64,000 bases of DNA from Bacillota bacterium (GTDB lineage: Bacteria; Bacillota; Clostridia; Peptostreptococcales; Anaerovoracaceae), in the NCBI GenBank assembly GCA_017443515.1, contig JAFRXM010000022.1, positions 1-64,000 of the forward strand, given 5' to 3'. How positions within the stretch are numbered: position 1 is the stretch's first letter; every line of letters begins with the position of its first letter. Of this stretch, positions 9,234 through 20,290 are shown piece by piece. A program made the position numbers and the translations under genes. Below the pieces are notes generated by a model that was not told the origin of the DNA, did not search any database, and saw nothing but the letters and a program-made list of their open reading frames with translations.

Positions 9234-9902
9234 CTACAGCTCGCTTCCTGCTTCAGCCAGGCTGTATATCATGACTTCCAGGTTGCCGTTGCGGCATCTG
9301 AGCTCGTCCATGAACTCCCTGAGCTTGCTGCCGTCCTTCATTTCTACGGTATAATACAGTTTATAGAGGCTGCCCATCTGGGTGGTCTTTACTTTTGAAA
9401 GGCCGTGCTTCCTTGTATACTTATCGAACAGGTCGTTGAATTCCACCATGTAATTCGTGGATTCGGGAGTCAGGATCTGAAGGCCCAGCTTTTTGTCGTT
9501 TTCCATCGGGACCACCGCGGTAAGACACATGACTCCGGCTACTATGATCGTAAAGAGTATTGCCAGCGCCACATACCCGCAGGCGCACGCAAGGCCGGAT
9601 GCCACTGCCAGGAAGATGCTTACTATCTGCTTGGCGTCTCCCGGGATCGAACGGAACTTTACCAGCGAGAAGGTCCCCGCGACCGCTATTCCGGTGCCTA
9701 TGCTGCCGTTCACCATCAGTATCACTGTAGTTACTATCATCGGGATCAGCAGAAGGCTGGTCCTGTAGCTTTTTGTGGCGTTGGTCCTAAAGCTCGCCGC
9801 AAAGCAGGCAAGAAGCCCGCATACGAACGCGCACGCCAGGCACACGAGGAAGGTGCCCAGGGAGAAGCTGCTCCCTATTATCGATGCGAATATATTGCTC
9901 AT
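9234..9902 (-). CDS. DUF4956 membrane protein
   Basis: A 222-residue protein with about four to five hydrophobic segments in its first 130 residues, including GTGIAVAGTFSLVKFRSIPG, the hallmark loop of the DUF4956 family. A soluble C-terminal domain of about 85 residues follows. AAGGAG lies 7 bases before the ATG. Members of this family are commonly encoded beside VTC-domain polyphosphate polymerases, as here, and are thought to form a membrane partner, but no biochemical function is established. Its first 116 bases overlap the annotated end of the VTC gene. Confidence 0.8.
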   Translation of the reverse strand: MSNIFASIIGSSFSLGTFLVCLACAFVCGLLACFAASFRTNATKSYRTSLLLIPMIVTTVILMVNGSIGTGIAVAGTFSLVKFRSIPGDAKQIVSIFLAVASGLACACGYVALAILFTIIVAGVMCLTAVVPMENDKKLGLQILTPESTNYMVEFNDLFDKYTRKHGLSKVKTTQMGSLYKLYYTVEMKDGSKLREFMDELRCRNGNLEVMIYSLAEAGSEL

Positions 9903-10611
9903 CTTTTTTCTCCTTGTAGTATTCCTTTTTGAATGCTGTCGCTATCTTTGAGAATGTCTGTTTCCTGATATCCAGGTCTTCCAGCGCCCGGCAGAGCCAC
10001 AGAGGATATGCCCCGCAGGCTTTTATCTCAAGTATCCTTGTATCGTCCGGGAAGAGAAGCTTTCCGCTGCTTCCGTACTCGTAGGACAAGTCATCCATGC
10101 GGTACCTCGTATTCCTGTCGAAGGTGATCCTAAGGCTCGGCTGATCTTTATCGAACCAGGCTTTTCTTTCGTAGAACACCATCGCGGACGGCTGCGGCAT
10201 TCCGTATCTCCTCATCGTGTAGTCTATCTCCTTCATGATCTGGCTCTCTTCGGGGAGTCTGCCTTCTTTAAGGTAGCTTTCAGCCTTTGAGAGAGTAGTA
10301 GCGATCCTTCTCTTGTAGACTATGCCCTTGAACTTCTTCTTGAGCTCGATGAATACTTTGTCATCTTTTTCCGGTATGCCGTAGGCCCTGATGCGAAGTT
10401 TTTCCTTGTACGGTCTGTCTTCCTCCGTCACAGCTATGGATTCCCTTATGAGATGATTTGACGGGGTGTCCAGGTAGATGTTGCACACTGTGCTCTCCCC
10501 GAACTCGTCTTCGCGGAGATGCTCCCCTGTCATCTCCAGAAGAGCGCTCTGCTGCTGCGGAGTTATCAGGTATTTATTCTCTTTTCTTTTGAATGTATAT
10601 GTGTTTTCCAT
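9787..10611 (-). CDS. VTC-domain polyphosphate polymerase-like protein
   Basis: A 274-residue protein of the VTC family, whose eukaryotic members make polyphosphate from ATP in a tunnel lined with basic and acidic residues. Motifs visible are FKRKENKYLI (N-terminal), CNIYLDTPSN, KLRIRAYG, VFIELKKKFKG, KRRIATTL and RILEIKACGAYP. The domain ends near FSKIATAFKKEYYKEKK, and about 39 further basic residues run 116 bases into the DUF4956 gene. At the junction there is an A6 run (9904-9909). A -1 slip or one extra A would end the protein at a TGA (9901-9899) that overlaps the DUF4956 ATG, so the true end may be 9899. The ATG at 10611 is preferred over two upstream GTG codons because GGTG precedes it. 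Confidence 0.78.
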   Translation of the reverse strand: MENTYTFKRKENKYLITPQQQSALLEMTGEHLREDEFGESTVCNIYLDTPSNHLIRESIAVTEEDRPYKEKLRIRAYGIPEKDDKVFIELKKKFKGIVYKRRIATTLSKAESYLKEGRLPEESQIMKEIDYTMRRYGMPQPSAMVFYERKAWFDKDQPSLRITFDRNTRYRMDDLSYEYGSSGKLLFPDDTRILEIKACGAYPLWLCRALEDLDIRKQTFSKIATAFKKEYYKEKKDEQYIRIDNREQLLPGHLPRVPGVRVRMRASCLLCGEL

Positions 10612-10641
10612 TTCGTTCACCACTTTTGATGCTTAAATGAT

Positions 10642-10671
10642 AACCCCCGAAAGTAAAGACTTCCGGGGGTT
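10642..10671 (-). other. Strong hairpin upstream of the VTC gene
   Basis: AACCCCCG (10642-10649) pairs with CGGGGGTT (10664-10671), and inside it AAGT pairs with ACTT around a 4-base loop, giving 12 pairs with one mismatch. It lies 30 bases before the VTC ATG. It could be a second terminator for the thioesterase transcript or a leader hairpin of the VTC/DUF4956 message. There is no clear T run after it. Confidence 0.5.
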
Positions 10672-10713
10672 GATGTGAAGAAAAAAAGCTTGTTCTGTGA
10701 AAAAAAGGTGTAG

Positions 10714-10741
10714 AAAAAAGCCGGCTGAAAAGCCGGCTTTT
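10714..10741 (-). terminator. Intrinsic terminator after the thioesterase gene
   Basis: AGCCGGCT (10719-10726) pairs with AGCCGGCT (10731-10738) across a 4-base loop, flanked by A on one side and T on the other. On the minus strand six T follow. It lies directly behind the thioesterase stop and closes the PFOR-thioesterase transcript. Confidence 0.85.
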
Positions 10742-10745
10742 AAAC

Positions 10746-11477
10746 TTACTTATACCTGAGGATCACCTTGGTAGCTCCGTCTACGCTGCCGCGCACTTCC
10801 GTGTATCCGCCAGGACCGGGGCGGCGGGAGAAATCCAGCGTATCGCCCTCGAAGCACGGGCGGCGGAAGTGTATCTCCAGCTCGGAGATCTTCAGTTTGC
10901 GCCATTCCTCGGCGGTAAAGCAGTTTGAGAACGCCCTCACATAAGCCACGTTGTTCATGTGGCCGACAAAATCGGTATCCAGGCTCAGCACCTTGTAGGA
11001 GGCAAAAGGCTCCTCTTCAAAATCGTCCTTGATCTTGAAGTAGTTCTGGGGGCACGCCAGCTCTTCGCAGAACTCAAAGTCATCGGGGTATACTCCGTAG
11101 AGATCCACGTAGTCGTTCGCGTTCTTGTCGAGCATGGTCCACTCGGTCTTGCCGTCGAGGAGGACTTCGCCTTCTTTAGTGCGGACCAGGTAGTCCCTGT
11201 TGCCTTTAAGGCCTCTAATGCCTTTTATGTTTTCAGGCCAGGTGGAAAGCTCCACGATATCGGCTATCGCGGGCCTTCTGTGAAAGCGTATGAGCGTCTT
11301 GGTTGTGACCCAGAACCTGCCCTGCGGCAGCAGCTGCTTCACGCCGTTTCCTATGCGGTCGGAATCCATGCTCGCCATATCCATGAAGAGGTCGAAGGCG
11401 TTAGGTATTCCGAGGCGCCCTGTTGTATCAGCCATGCTGGGCGGGACGAACCAGTCCCAGGTCATCTTACCTTCCAT
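10746..11477 (-). CDS. Acyl-ACP thioesterase
   Basis: A 243-residue member of the acyl-ACP thioesterase family (double hotdog fold), which releases free fatty acids from acyl carrier protein. The first hotdog holds PQGRFWVTTKTLIRFHRRP. The second holds LDTDFVGHMNNVAYVRAF, with the GHMNNVxY signature including the catalytic-type Asn and the following polar residues. AGGAG lies 7 bases before the ATG. It starts 15 bases after the PFOR gene and shares its transcript, which may link acetyl-CoA supply with fatty-acid release. Substrate chain length cannot be judged from the sequence. Confidence 0.88.
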   Translation of the reverse strand: MEGKMTWDWFVPPSMADTTGRLGIPNAFDLFMDMASMDSDRIGNGVKQLLPQGRFWVTTKTLIRFHRRPAIADIVELSTWPENIKGIRGLKGNRDYLVRTKEGEVLLDGKTEWTMLDKNANDYVDLYGVYPDDFEFCEELACPQNYFKIKDDFEEEPFASYKVLSLDTDFVGHMNNVAYVRAFSNCFTAEEWRKLKISELEIHFRRPCFEGDTLDFSRRPGPGGYTEVRGSVDGATKVILRYK

Positions 11478-11492
11478 ATGGTTCTCCTGCTT

Positions 11493-15075
<3,583 letters not shown>

Positions 15076-15076
15076 T

Positions 15077-15105
15077 AAAAAAAGGGCCGGTGATACGGCC
15101 CCTTT
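15077..15105 (-). terminator. Intrinsic terminator after the first ABC exporter pair
   Basis: On the minus strand AAAGGGGCCG and CGGCCCTTTTTTT form a GC-rich stem with a 6-base loop, followed by seven T. It lies 8 bases after the stop of the exporter gene ending at 15113. Confidence 0.85.
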
Positions 15106-15112
15106 GAATATA

Positions 15113-17029
15113 TTATTCTGTTTTTCCTGTGTACAGCTGGTAGTACCTGCCCTTTTGCGCAAGCAGCTCTTCGTGGGTGCCGCGCTCTATGATGCGGCCC
15201 TGCTCCAGAACTATTATGACGTTGGAGTTCATTACCGTAGAGAGCCTGTGGGCGATAACGAAGGTAGTGCGGCCTGCCATCAGGGCATCCATGCCCCTTT
15301 GTATCAGCACCTCGGTACGAGTATCTATGCTGCTCGTGGCTTCGTCCAGTATCATTACCGGAGGATCCGCGACTGCGCAGCGCGCTATCGAAAGCAGCTG
15401 GCACTGGCCCTGCGAGAGCTGGCTTCCGGTACCGTTGATGACGGTATCGTAGCCTTCAGGCAGCTTTTCTATGAAGTTGTGTGCGTTGGCGAGCTTGGCA
15501 GCAGCGATGACCTCTTCGTCTGTTGCATCGGGCTTTCCGTAGCGTATGTTGTCCGCTATTGTGCCTGTAAACAGGTTGGTCTCCTGCAGCACCATGCCAA
15601 GGGAGCGCCTTAAGTCCGCCTTCTTGATGTGGTTGATGTTTATGTCGTCGTAGCGAACGCGGCCGTCTGCCACATCGTAGAAGCGGTTTATGAGGTTGGT
15701 TATGGTGGTCTTTCCGGCGCCTGTGGAGCCTACGAAGGCTACCTTCTGGCCGGGCTTTGCGAACAAGCTTATGTCGTGCAGCACCAGGCGGTCCTCCACG
15801 TAGCCGAAGTCCACGTCGTTCATGCGTATGTCGCCTTTGAGGGGCACCAGCTCCTCTTTTCCTGTGGCAGGGTTGACGGCTTTCCAGAAATGCTCGCCGT
15901 TTTCCGTAACAAGTGTTACGTCACCTTCGTCGATCTCAGGCTTTTCGTCGATGAGTTCGAACACCCGGCCTGCTCCGGCGAGGGCCATTACAACCGTATT
16001 GATCTGCTGGGAGATCATGCTGACCGGCCTTGAGAAGTTCTTCGAAAGCAGCAGGAACGCCGCAAGGCTTCCCAGAGTAAGAGACCCTTTGCCGCCAAGA
16101 GCCATCGATCCGCCGACTATAGCCAGGACAACGTACTGAACGTTTCCTATGTTGGCCATAATAGGCATCAGGGAGTTGGCCAGCCTGTTGGCTGTGGCGG
16201 TCTTCTTGTACAGGTCCTGATTCTTTTCGTCGAAAGTCTCCTTTGCCTTCTCCTCGTGGCAGAACACCTTTACGACCTTGATGCCGTTGAGCATCTCTTC
16301 AGCATGCGCGTTCATAGCGCCCAGCGACCTCTGGCGCAGAGTAAAGTACCTCGAGGAAGCACCGCCGACGAATATCGTTATGATATACATAACTATGACC
16401 GTCGCGATAACAACTCCGGTGAGCGCCAGGCTTATGCGTACCATTGCGACAAAGATCGTAACCACGGTGAGCATCGAGCTGAACACCTGAGGGATGCTGT
16501 TGCTCATGAGCTCCCTTATGTTGTCCACATCGTTGGTGTAGATCGACATGATGTCGCCGTAGGGCCTGGTGTCGAAGTACTTGATCGGAAGCTTCTGCAT
16601 ATGCGCAAAGAGCTTCATCCTTATCTCGCGGAGCACGCCGTTGCTGACGTTTACCAGAGTCAGCTGGTAACAGAGCGTGGCAAGTATCGACAGGATGTAG
16701 AGCCCTGCCATTATCATTATGGCGTGCAGAAGGCCTGAAAAATCAGGTGAAGCCGTGCCTATAAGCGGCTTGATGTAATCGTCGATTATCGTGCCCAGGA
16801 ATGTCGACGAACGGACGCTCACAAGCGCGGTTATTATCATCAGCGCAAGAGATGTGACGAACATTGCCAGCTGCTTTCCCCGCATGAAGGACATGAGCCT
16901 TACGAAGAGCCTGACGCTGTTCTTGTCTATTCTTATCTTGCCGTGAGCAGCCGCGTTTCTGGGGCCGCCACCGCCTCCGGGACCCGGACGGTCCTTGTTG
17001 TCCTGCTTTTTGACATCAGTTTGGCTCAT
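15113..17029 (-). CDS. ABC exporter half-transporter (second subunit)
   Basis: A 638-residue protein with an N-terminal transmembrane domain of six segments (about 45-340) fused to an ABC ATPase domain. Walker A is GSTGAGKTT, the signature is LSQGQCQLLSIAR and Walker B is PPVMILDEATSSID. The signature has Gln in place of the second Gly, which hints at an asymmetric pair with one weakened ATP site. The cytoplasmic N-terminus carries a Gly/Pro-rich stretch. The ATG at 17029 has GGGAGG before it and overlaps the upstream exporter gene by 14 bases. The pair resembles MdlA/MdlB or YfiB/YfiC heterodimers that export lipids, peptides or drugs. The substrate is unknown. Confidence 0.88.
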   Translation of the reverse strand: MSQTDVKKQDNKDRPGPGGGGGPRNAAAHGKIRIDKNSVRLFVRLMSFMRGKQLAMFVTSLALMIITALVSVRSSTFLGTIIDDYIKPLIGTASPDFSGLLHAIMIMAGLYILSILATLCYQLTLVNVSNGVLREIRMKLFAHMQKLPIKYFDTRPYGDIMSIYTNDVDNIRELMSNSIPQVFSSMLTVVTIFVAMVRISLALTGVVIATVIVMYIITIFVGGASSRYFTLRQRSLGAMNAHAEEMLNGIKVVKVFCHEEKAKETFDEKNQDLYKKTATANRLANSLMPIMANIGNVQYVVLAIVGGSMALGGKGSLTLGSLAAFLLLSKNFSRPVSMISQQINTVVMALAGAGRVFELIDEKPEIDEGDVTLVTENGEHFWKAVNPATGKEELVPLKGDIRMNDVDFGYVEDRLVLHDISLFAKPGQKVAFVGSTGAGKTTITNLINRFYDVADGRVRYDDININHIKKADLRRSLGMVLQETNLFTGTIADNIRYGKPDATDEEVIAAAKLANAHNFIEKLPEGYDTVINGTGSQLSQGQCQLLSIARCAVADPPVMILDEATSSIDTRTEVLIQRGMDALMAGRTTFVIAHRLSTVMNSNVIIVLEQGRIIERGTHEELLAQKGRYYQLYTGKTE

Positions 17030-18749
17030 CGAAGTCACCTCCCTTCGTCTGGGATTCATAGACTTCCTGATAAATAGTGTTGGAAGCCATAAGCTCGCTG
17101 TGCGTTCCGATACCGCTTACGCGTCCGTTGTCCAGGACTATGATCTTGTCGGCGTCCTTTACGGAGGATATGCGCTGCGCGATTATGATCTTGGTGCACT
17201 CGGGCATGTATTCGGAAAGGCCCTTTCTTATAGCGGCCTCGGTAGCTGTATCGACGGCGCTCGTGGAATCGTCCAGGATGAGCACCTTAGGGCTTGCAAG
17301 AAGAGCCCTTGCTATGCAAAGGCGCTGCTTCTGGCCGCCTGAGAAGTTGCTGCCGTTCTGCTCCACAGGAGCGTCAAGGCCTTTTTCGAGTTTTTCAACG
17401 AAATCCCAGGCCTGCGCTATCTTAAGCGCCTGGATAATCTCCTCGTCGGTGGCGTTCTCGTTGCCCCAGCGCATATTGCCGGCGACCGTGCCTTCGAAAA
17501 GCACGTTCTTCTGGAGCACCATTGCCACGTTCTTCCTGAGCGTGTGGATATCCATCTCGCGCACGTCGGTACCGCCAACATACACGGCACCCTGCATCAC
17601 GTCGTAGAGCCTTGGTATGAGCTGCACCAGGCTGGACTTGCCGCTTCCGGTGCCGCCTATGATGCCGACCACCTCTCCGGACGCTATACTGAAGCTAGCA
17701 TCCTTAAGGCAGGGCTTTGCGGAGCCGTAGGCAAAATCCACGTCGTCGAACACTACAGAGCCGTCCTTCACTTCCATCACGGCGTTCTCAGGCTGCGCGA
17801 TATCGGGCTCCGCGTCCAGGACCTCTATGATCCTCTTTGCGGCGGCCTTGGACATGGTGAGCATCAGAATGAGTATCGAGGACATCATGAGGCTCATGAG
17901 TATCTGCATTATGTATGTGAACATGCTCATGAGCTGGCCTGTCGTCATTACCGACTGGATGCAGAACCTGGCCCCTATCCACGAGATCAGGAGCATGCAC
18001 GCGTACATGCAAAAACTCATAAGAGGCATGTTCATGGCTACGATGCGCTCCGCGCTGACCGATGTATCCCGGACATCGGTAGCCACGTTGTCGAACTTCC
18101 TGATCTCCTCGTCTTCGCGCACGAAGGTCTTCACGACCCTGATGCCGCGGACGTTCTCCTGCACGACGGTATTCATCTTGTCGAACAGCTTGAACACCCT
18201 CTCGAACAGCGGGAAGGCCTTCTTCATGATGGTGAAAAGGCCTATGGCAAGTATGGGAAGCGTCCCTATGAACACCAGCGGCAGCCTGTCGTTGATGCGG
18301 AACGCCGCGATAAGCGCGAACACCAACGTGACCGGCGCGTGGAACAGCATCCTGGTGAGCATCATGAAGCACATCTGGACCTGGGTTATATCGCGGGTGA
18401 TCCTGGTAACAAGGCCCGCCGTGGTGAACTTGTCGACGTTGCTGAAGGAAAAGCGCTGGATGTTGTAATACATGTCCTTGCGCACGTTCTTGGCAAAGCC
18501 CGCCGCTCCGGTGGACGAGAAGATGCCTCCCAGAACGCCGCAGACCATGGACGCCAGCGCCAGCAGCAGGAGCTTACCTCCCATGCTGCGCACAAAAGCC
18601 ATGTCCCCGACGTCGATGCCCTTATCTATAAGATCCGCCATGTACAGCGGGATAAGGACGCTTAAGACCACCTCCCCGATGACCATCACAGGCGAGAGGA
18701 ACGCGAATATCCTGTATTCCCTCACGCACTTTGCTAATCGTCTGATCAT
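17016..18749 (-). CDS. ABC exporter half-transporter (first subunit)
   Basis: A 577-residue half-transporter. It has six membrane segments (about 15-300), then an ATPase domain with Walker A GGTGSGKSS, signature FSGGQKQRLCIAR and Walker B VLILDDSTSAVD. In this subunit Asp stands where the catalytic Glu after Walker B is usual (ILDDS), typical of the degenerate site in heterodimeric exporters. It is the first gene of the pair and is divergent from the TetR gene, so the TetR protein may control it as well. Confidence 0.88.
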   Translation of the reverse strand: MIRRLAKCVREYRIFAFLSPVMVIGEVVLSVLIPLYMADLIDKGIDVGDMAFVRSMGGKLLLLALASMVCGVLGGIFSSTGAAGFAKNVRKDMYYNIQRFSFSNVDKFTTAGLVTRITRDITQVQMCFMMLTRMLFHAPVTLVFALIAAFRINDRLPLVFIGTLPILAIGLFTIMKKAFPLFERVFKLFDKMNTVVQENVRGIRVVKTFVREDEEIRKFDNVATDVRDTSVSAERIVAMNMPLMSFCMYACMLLISWIGARFCIQSVMTTGQLMSMFTYIMQILMSLMMSSILILMLTMSKAAAKRIIEVLDAEPDIAQPENAVMEVKDGSVVFDDVDFAYGSAKPCLKDASFSIASGEVVGIIGGTGSGKSSLVQLIPRLYDVMQGAVYVGGTDVREMDIHTLRKNVAMVLQKNVLFEGTVAGNMRWGNENATDEEIIQALKIAQAWDFVEKLEKGLDAPVEQNGSNFSGGQKQRLCIARALLASPKVLILDDSTSAVDTATEAAIRKGLSEYMPECTKIIIAQRISSVKDADKIIVLDNGRVSGIGTHSELMASNTIYQEVYESQTKGGDFDEPN

Positions 18750-18795
18750 CTGAAAACTGTAACCTTTCTTTCTGAAGTCGTTTTGTTAACAAGAT

Positions 18796-18824
18796 ATTAT
18801 AACAGATACCCCGCCTTCTTTTAA
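18796..18824 (-). promoter_or_regulatory. Promoter of the first ABC exporter pair
   Basis: On the minus strand TATAAT (18796-18801) with TTAAAA (18819-18824) 17 bases upstream. An inverted repeat GCACAGA/TCTGTGC (18826-18832 and 18854-18860) lies just upstream of the -35 box and may be a regulator site. Confidence 0.6.
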
Positions 18825-18825
18825 A

Positions 18826-18860
18826 GCACAGAATTATAATTTGCCAGAACTTATCTGTGC
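18826..18860. repeat. Inverted repeat upstream of the exporter promoter
   Basis: The arms GCACAGA (18826-18832) and TCTGTGC (18854-18860) are exact complements separated by 21 bases, two helical turns. The spacing suits a dimeric regulator or looping. It differs from the GTAAAC sites nearer the tetR gene. Confidence 0.4.
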
Positions 18861-18885
18861 CAAAAAAGAAACTCTTTGTTAAATC

Positions 18886-18938
18886 GTAAACGTGTGTTTA
18901 CTTTTGCTGCGGGCAAGTATATAATATCAAAAGTAAAC
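18886..18938 (+). promoter_or_regulatory. Likely TetR operator cluster
   Basis: Three copies of the half-site GTAAAC surround the tetR promoter. GTAAAC-GTGT-GTTTAC forms a perfect inverted repeat at 18886-18901. The longer arm GTTTACTTTTG (18896-18906) is mirrored exactly by CAAAAGTAAAC (18928-18938), with the -10 box between them. A bound dimer would block the promoter, so autoregulation is likely. Confidence 0.65.
18897..18925 (+). promoter_or_regulatory. Promoter of the TetR-ABC operon
   Basis: TTTACT (18897-18902) and a perfect TATAAT (18920-18925) with a 17-base spacer, embedded in the GTAAAC repeat cluster. GGAGG follows 10 bases before the ATG at 18953. Confidence 0.75.
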
Positions 18939-18952
18939 GGAGGTTCATTATT

Positions 18953-19576
18953 ATGGCACAGGTACTGAAGGACGAAGTCCGCGACAGCATACTCGAATCG
19001 GCCCGCGAGGAGTTCCTCGAGCACGGATTCGACGACTCATCCATGCGCCGCATAGCGCAGAAAAGCAGGATGACGGTCGGAAATCTCTACCGCTACTTCA
19101 AAAGCAAGGACGAGCTGTCCGACACGATAGTCTCCCCCACCTACGCTCTAATAGACGGGATGGTCGACAGGCTCACCGGCGGCAAGCTGGGTCTTGGAAA
19201 GGATGGCTCAGCTTTTTCAGCGGAGATACCCGAGATCAAGGAGATGCTCGGCTCTCTTTCCGACGGCCTGGTGGAGATCTACAAAAAGCACCGCACCGAG
19301 GTGAGGATACTCATGATGGGTTCAAGGCTCAACAGGGAGCTTACGGCCTGGTTCGCGGCAGTTATCGCGGACCTCATCACCAGGAGCTACCCCTTCGAAA
19401 AGGACGACGAGCGCATCAGGATCATGTCCCAGTGCTACGCCGACGCAATATTCGGAGGCATACGGACCATGCTGGCCAACAAGAACATCTCCGACGAGAG
19501 CCTTAAGAACATGGTCCGCATCTACTTAAACTCCTATCTTATGATGCTCGACCAGGACCAGAGCGCGATGATGTAA
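18953..19576 (+). CDS. TetR/AcrR-family transcriptional regulator
   Basis: A 207-residue one-domain-plus-ligand-domain repressor. The N-terminal helix-turn-helix covers about 25-50 (DDSSMRRIAQKSRMTVGNLYRYF, with the usual YxxFxxK ending in FKSKDEL). The remaining helices would bind an effector and dimerise. It is followed after 12 bases by a MacB-like ATPase and then a large permease, and is divergent from another ABC exporter. It most likely represses both its own operon and possibly the exporter in response to an antimicrobial or membrane stress. The effector cannot be inferred. Confidence 0.9.
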   Translation: MAQVLKDEVRDSILESAREEFLEHGFDDSSMRRIAQKSRMTVGNLYRYFKSKDELSDTIVSPTYALIDGMVDRLTGGKLGLGKDGSAFSAEIPEIKEMLGSLSDGLVEIYKKHRTEVRILMMGSRLNRELTAWFAAVIADLITRSYPFEKDDERIRIMSQCYADAIFGGIRTMLANKNISDESLKNMVRIYLNSYLMMLDQDQSAMM

Positions 19577-19588
19577 CAGGGTGATACC

Positions 19589-20290
19589 ATGGCATTCATA
19601 GAATTCAGAAACGTAAGCAAGATATACAAGATGGGCGAAGTCGAGATTCGCGCCCTGGACGACATCTCCTTTTCAATAGACAAAGGCGAATTTGTTGTGG
19701 TCCTGGGCAACAGCGGAGCCGGAAAGACCACCATACTCAACATACTCGGCGGCATGGACACCGTAAGCGCCGGGCACGTAGTGGTGGACGGAAACGACAT
19801 CTCCCAGGCCACCGACAGGCAGCTTTGCGATTACAGGCGCTACGATATAGGCTTCGTGTTCCAGTTCTACAACCTGGTGCAGAACCTAACCGCGCGCGAG
19901 AACGTGGACCTTGCCGTGCAGCTGTGCAAAGACCCTCTGGATTCGCGCAGCGTGCTTAAGATGGTAGGCCTTGAAGACCGCATGAACAACTTCCCTTCGC
20001 AGCTTTCCGGAGGCGAGCAGCAGCGCGTAGCCATAGCAAGGGCAGTTGCAAAAAACCCCAAGCTGCTGCTGTGCGACGAGCCTACCGGAGCCCTGGATTA
20101 CAAGACCGGAAAGCAGGTCCTTAAGGTCCTTCAGGACATGTGCTTTAAGGAAAACATGACAGTCGTCATGATAACTCACAACGGGGCCCTCGCGGATATG
20201 GGCCAGAAGATAATACGCGTAAAGAGCGGACAGATAGAGTCCGTAAGGATCAACGAGGATCCCAAGGATATCAACGATATAGAGTACTGA
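19589..20290 (+). CDS. ABC transporter ATPase (MacB/LolD type)
   Basis: A 233-residue stand-alone ATPase. Walker A is GNSGAGKTT, the Q-loop is in [11 protein letters not shown], the signature is [14 protein letters not shown] and Walker B is [12 protein letters not shown], followed by the switch His in MITHN. The sequence is characteristic of the ATPases that drive type VII (MacB/FtsE/LolD) mechanotransmission complexes. Its TGA overlaps the ATG of the permease by one base, so the two are made together. Confidence 0.93.
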   Translation: MAFIEFRNVSKIYKMGEVEIRALDDISFSIDKGEFVVVLGNSGAGKTTILNILGGMDTVSAGHVVVDGNDISQATDRQLCDYRRYDIGFVFQFYNLVQNLTARENVDLAVQLCKDPLDSRSVLKMVGLEDRMNNFPSQLSGGEQQRVAIARAVAKNPKLLLCDEPTGALDYKTGKQVLKVLQDMCFKENMTVVMITHNGALADMGQKIIRVKSGQIESVRINEDPKDINDIEY

